A stretch of 9,146 nucleotides of DNA from Deltaproteobacteria bacterium RBG_13_49_15 (GTDB lineage: Bacteria > Desulfobacterota > Desulfobacteria > Desulfobacterales > UBA2156), in the NCBI GenBank assembly GCA_001797695.1, contig MGQD01000148.1, positions 1 through 9,146 on the forward strand. The letters run 5' to 3'. This document shows positions 7,087-9,146 of the stretch, piece after piece. A program made the translations under genes and the position numbers. The notes under the pieces were generated by a model. The model saw only the letters and a list, made by a program, of their open reading frames with translations, had not been told where the DNA came from and searched no databases. Numbering within the stretch: the stretch's first letter is position 1; every line of letters begins with the position of its first letter.

Positions 7087-7464
7087 TTACTGAATACATA
7101 CCGGTCGTTCTTCCCAATACCCTGGAATCCGAACCCTTTGTTCCCATCGTCCGGGACTCCATCTGCCCCATCGATTGGATAGCCCGAGAATCCAAACCGA
7201 ATCGTAAACCGGCGGAATCCAAACCCGCTCGACTTGCCAGCGATAGCAGGGCGGTGGATATTGATAAACCGGAACAGGAGCGGGAAGCGGCCTCTGATAA
7301 TGATGGTGATTAAAAATAGCACTCCCGACAAGAGCAGCTCCAATCCCTATGGCAACCCCTTCCCATCGATGCCGTTGAGGGCTCCCTGCCCAGACGTTAT
7401 TACCAACAAGGAAAAAGGATATTGCTATTACAATAACCGCTAAAATAATTTTCTTTTTAATCAT
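7087..7464 (-). CDS. Small exported Trp/Pro-rich protein of unknown function
   Basis: This is a 125-residue protein with a clear Sec signal peptide: MIKKK, a hydrophobic core at about 6-20, and probable cleavage after VWA at residue 26. The mature part begins with a glycine-rich hydrophobic stretch GVAIGIGAALVGSAIF (about 36-51) that resembles a glycine zipper. A HHHY cluster and a proline-rich run (PLPAPVPVYQYPPP) come next. The C-terminal half is rich in Trp, Arg and Pro, with two similar units: ERVWIPPVYDSVW and EQRVRIPGYWEERPV. Two cysteines (about 73 and 123) could pair. Such IPGYWE-type exported proteins are common in environmental proteobacteria but I know of no assigned function. An AGGAGG ribosome binding site lies five bases before the ATG, and a strong terminator follows, so it is probably a well-expressed single-gene unit. 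An overlapping frame at 7038-7343 has no such features. Confidence 0.85.
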   Translation of the reverse strand: MIKKKIILAVIVIAISFFLVGNNVWAGSPQRHRWEGVAIGIGAALVGSAIFNHHHYQRPLPAPVPVYQYPPPCYRWQVERVWIPPVYDSVWILGLSNRWGRWSPGRWEQRVRIPGYWEERPVCIQ

Positions 7465-7584
7465 GGCGACCTCCTTGTTTTTTTGATCATAAAGACGAAG
7501 CAGCCATGTGGTTGGTTTACATGAAAAACAAGTCGCAATATTTTTCCCATACCGCCTTGAATCGATTATCCCAACAGAAATTGT
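7465..7584. other. Intergenic gap between methyltransferase and small exported protein genes
   Basis: The 120 bases between the two genes hold the AGGAGG ribosome binding site (about 7470-7475) of the exported-protein gene. I see no convincing terminator for the methyltransferase gene and no convincing -35/-10 pair. A promoter for the downstream gene may exist here or inside the end of the methyltransferase gene. Confidence 0.4.
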
Positions 7585-8985
7585 CTATCGCTTCCGACAC
7601 AGAAAAAGCATCCGTCCATTTTTCAAATGAAATTCATCTTCAAAATCAAATCGTTTTCCGAAGCTTTCCCGAAAAGATTCCATACTGTAAGGAAGATGCC
7701 CTTCGTCCCGGTTTGCAAGCAGCTTTTTAACCATCGTGTCTGTTGGAGGGATAAATTCCACTAATAAATACCTGGCTAACGACGAAAACCACCGGGCAAT
7801 ATGCTCGAAGGGGACATAAGCGGACAGGACAAGGTGATGGATCAGCGCCAGCGCCAAAATCAAATCTGCGGGCCCCCGGTCGGATAGACTCAATCGCTCA
7901 CGCCCATTCCACCCGAGACCGGGGGATGGATTTGCTAAATCCATCGTCAAGGGAAGAATTCGATCCCTGTATTTTTTTTGACGAATCTCTCTATATAACA
8001 GTTCGGTGCAGGCAGGCTCTTTTTCTATACTCACCACAAATGAGCCGGCGGATGCCGCAATTTGTGAAAATTCACCGAGATTGGCTCCAAAATCCCAAAC
8101 CATCTTCGGTTGCAGTCGATGGATCACACCATCAACAAATTCTGACTTTTTAGAAATATCCTCAGCACGATATGTCCTAAAAGACTCATAATCCACCCAC
8201 AGCTTTGAAAAACCATTCCAGTTGATTTTTGAAACAGCACGCCTGAGGGATCTGACCAATCCAATAAGGCCCCGATCACTGACTTTCGGCTTTTTCCCTT
8301 CTGAATGGTTTTGCAGATTTTTTTGCTTTTGGGCTCTTGCTTGAAATCTGGCATGCAGGAACAGGTGCATTAAAAGGCCGATCCTGTATTTTCTATGAAA
8401 AGGGAGGGCCTTTATGGCTAAATCCAGAGGAAATCCATCTATGTAACTTCGCCATAACGACATCATTCGGATATCGGAATATGCCGCCATAGATAAGGGA
8501 GCCAGAAAGTGGGAACAAAATTGACCATAGGCAACCCAAGGGCTTCCCGGCATCCTCTTGCCGATGGAAAGGGTGTCAATCAATATAAGGCCATTTCCGC
8601 CATACTGAACATTGAAAGCACTGGCATCGCGCAACCAAAAACCGATCGGAATCAGCACTTCCATGACATCCAAATGTAGGATCGCCGCATCTTTTAGCAT
8701 TGAAAAAGGCCATTCCCATGGATAGCTTACAAATGGCAAGCAGGGATGACTTAGACTATAAACGGTTCCTTCCGGAGCCTCATCCCCTGCATCCACTAGT
8801 TCATGAGGAATCAGCAACCCGGATTTGATAAGCCGATCATGCACACCGGCATGCCGTGCAGCGTCAAAATCGGCGATACCTGCTGGAAGCACACTTCGGT
8901 AAATGGAGTCATTTATAGTATATATGGACCCAAAAGGATCTTTGAAGGACCCGAAATCATTCGCCCTGTTTACCATTTGTTTCAT
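7585..8985 (-). CDS. Two-domain protein: kinase-like N-terminus and SAM-dependent methyltransferase (NoeA-like)
   Basis: This protein has 466 residues. The C-terminal half is a Rossmann-type class I methyltransferase: VWDFGANLGEFS (296-307) is the SAM-binding motif I, E321 in VVSIEKEP is the acidic ribose-binding residue, and DLILALALIHHL (374-385) is the motif IV/V region. The N-terminal half (about 12-215) belongs to the family seen in NoeA-like nodulation and related methyltransferases. It has FKDPFGSIY, FVSYPWEWPFSMLKDAA, LRDASAFNVQYGG, ILIDTLSIG and SPWVAYGQFCSHFLAPL. D120, N125 and D137 are spaced like the D-x4-N and Asp-metal residues of aminoglycoside phosphotransferase-like kinases. 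A basic linker (about 217-236) joins the halves. ATG 8985 is backed by GAGG five bases upstream; ATG 8976 is an alternative. The start overlaps the preceding small membrane gene by 29 bases. The substrate is unknown; a surface glycan or lipid role is a guess from relatives. Confidence 0.85.
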   Translation of the reverse strand: MKQMVNRANDFGSFKDPFGSIYTINDSIYRSVLPAGIADFDAARHAGVHDRLIKSGLLIPHELVDAGDEAPEGTVYSLSHPCLPFVSYPWEWPFSMLKDAAILHLDVMEVLIPIGFWLRDASAFNVQYGGNGLILIDTLSIGKRMPGSPWVAYGQFCSHFLAPLSMAAYSDIRMMSLWRSYIDGFPLDLAIKALPFHRKYRIGLLMHLFLHARFQARAQKQKNLQNHSEGKKPKVSDRGLIGLVRSLRRAVSKINWNGFSKLWVDYESFRTYRAEDISKKSEFVDGVIHRLQPKMVWDFGANLGEFSQIAASAGSFVVSIEKEPACTELLYREIRQKKYRDRILPLTMDLANPSPGLGWNGRERLSLSDRGPADLILALALIHHLVLSAYVPFEHIARWFSSLARYLLVEFIPPTDTMVKKLLANRDEGHLPYSMESFRESFGKRFDFEDEFHLKNGRMLFLCRKR

Positions 8986-9146
8986 TTCCCCCTCTTTTGG
9001 ATATCCGCCGGAAAAGCTCCTTAAATCGGCTCCAAAAAATCCCGATTGAAACCCCTATAGCAGCAATAACGGCCAGAACGGCTTGAATCAGCATGCTGCC
9101 GGTTCCAGGGTCAAGGTAGGCTTCGGCAAGATCCATCCAGAGGGTG
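8957..9146 (-). CDS. Small 'YLDPGTGS' membrane protein (5' end uncertain or outside window)
   Basis: The frame is open from the window edge down to TGA 8959-8957. The visible part reads WMDLAEAYLDPGTGSMLIQ, then a hydrophobic helix (AVLAVIAAIGVSIGIFW), then a basic cytoplasmic-looking end (SRFKELFRRISKRGG). The YLDPGTGS motif followed by one membrane helix and a basic tail is a recurrent small protein, often near polysaccharide or methyltransferase genes, with no firm function known to me. If the ATG at 9136 is the start, the protein has 59 residues; no good ribosome binding site precedes it, so the start may lie beyond the edge. Its last 29 bases overlap the start of the methyltransferase gene, implying coupled translation. 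Confidence 0.75.
   Translation of the reverse strand, partial: TLWMDLAEAYLDPGTGSMLIQAVLAVIAAIGVSIGIFWSRFKELFRRISKRGGNETNGKQGE

Noticed and set aside
7038..7343. Minus-strand 101-residue frame overlapping the exported-protein gene.
   Set aside because: It lacks a ribosome binding site and a plausible protein character, and is an alternative frame of the well-supported 7087-7464 gene.

Overview
All supported genes in this 9.1 kb window lie on the minus strand, so transcription runs from high to low coordinates. The layout suggests a Gram-negative bacterium. The evidence is a class A penicillin-binding protein of the PBP1B type with a UB2H-like segment, a predicted lipoprotein, a TRAP carrier and a secreted small protein. 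The gene mix would suit a Desulfobacterota/deltaproteobacterial genome, but that placement is an inference from gene style and not proven by any marker here.

Region A (about 8957-9146 and 7585-8985) holds the end of a small 'YLDPGTGS' membrane protein. It overlaps a 466-residue two-domain protein whose C-terminal half is a class I SAM-dependent methyltransferase. Its N-terminal half carries a D-x4-N ... IDT pattern that recalls the catalytic core of aminoglycoside-phosphotransferase-like kinases. Region B (7087-7464) is a small exported Trp/Pro-rich protein with a strong ribosome binding site, followed by a textbook intrinsic terminator at 6983-7017.

Region C (4107-6900) is a cell-wall unit. 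A bifunctional PBP1B-type peptidoglycan synthase is followed, one base after its stop codon, by a TTG-started TPR lipoprotein. The arrangement resembles ponB-lpoP of Pseudomonas, in which a TPR lipoprotein activates PBP1b.

Region D (248-4022) is a sugar-acid catabolism and transport unit: an IclR-family regulator, KduI (5-keto-4-deoxyuronate isomerase), then the small and large membrane subunits of a TRAP transporter, which overlap by 4 bp. A TTGACA-type promoter sits in front of the regulator and a long bidirectional terminator at 61-98 closes the unit. No TRAP substrate-binding protein (DctP) is present in the window. The likely logic is uptake of a uronate-type acid by the TRAP carrier, isomerisation by KduI, and control by the IclR regulator. 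The substrate itself is not shown by the sequence.

No tRNA, rRNA, CRISPR array, insertion sequence or attachment site was recognised.
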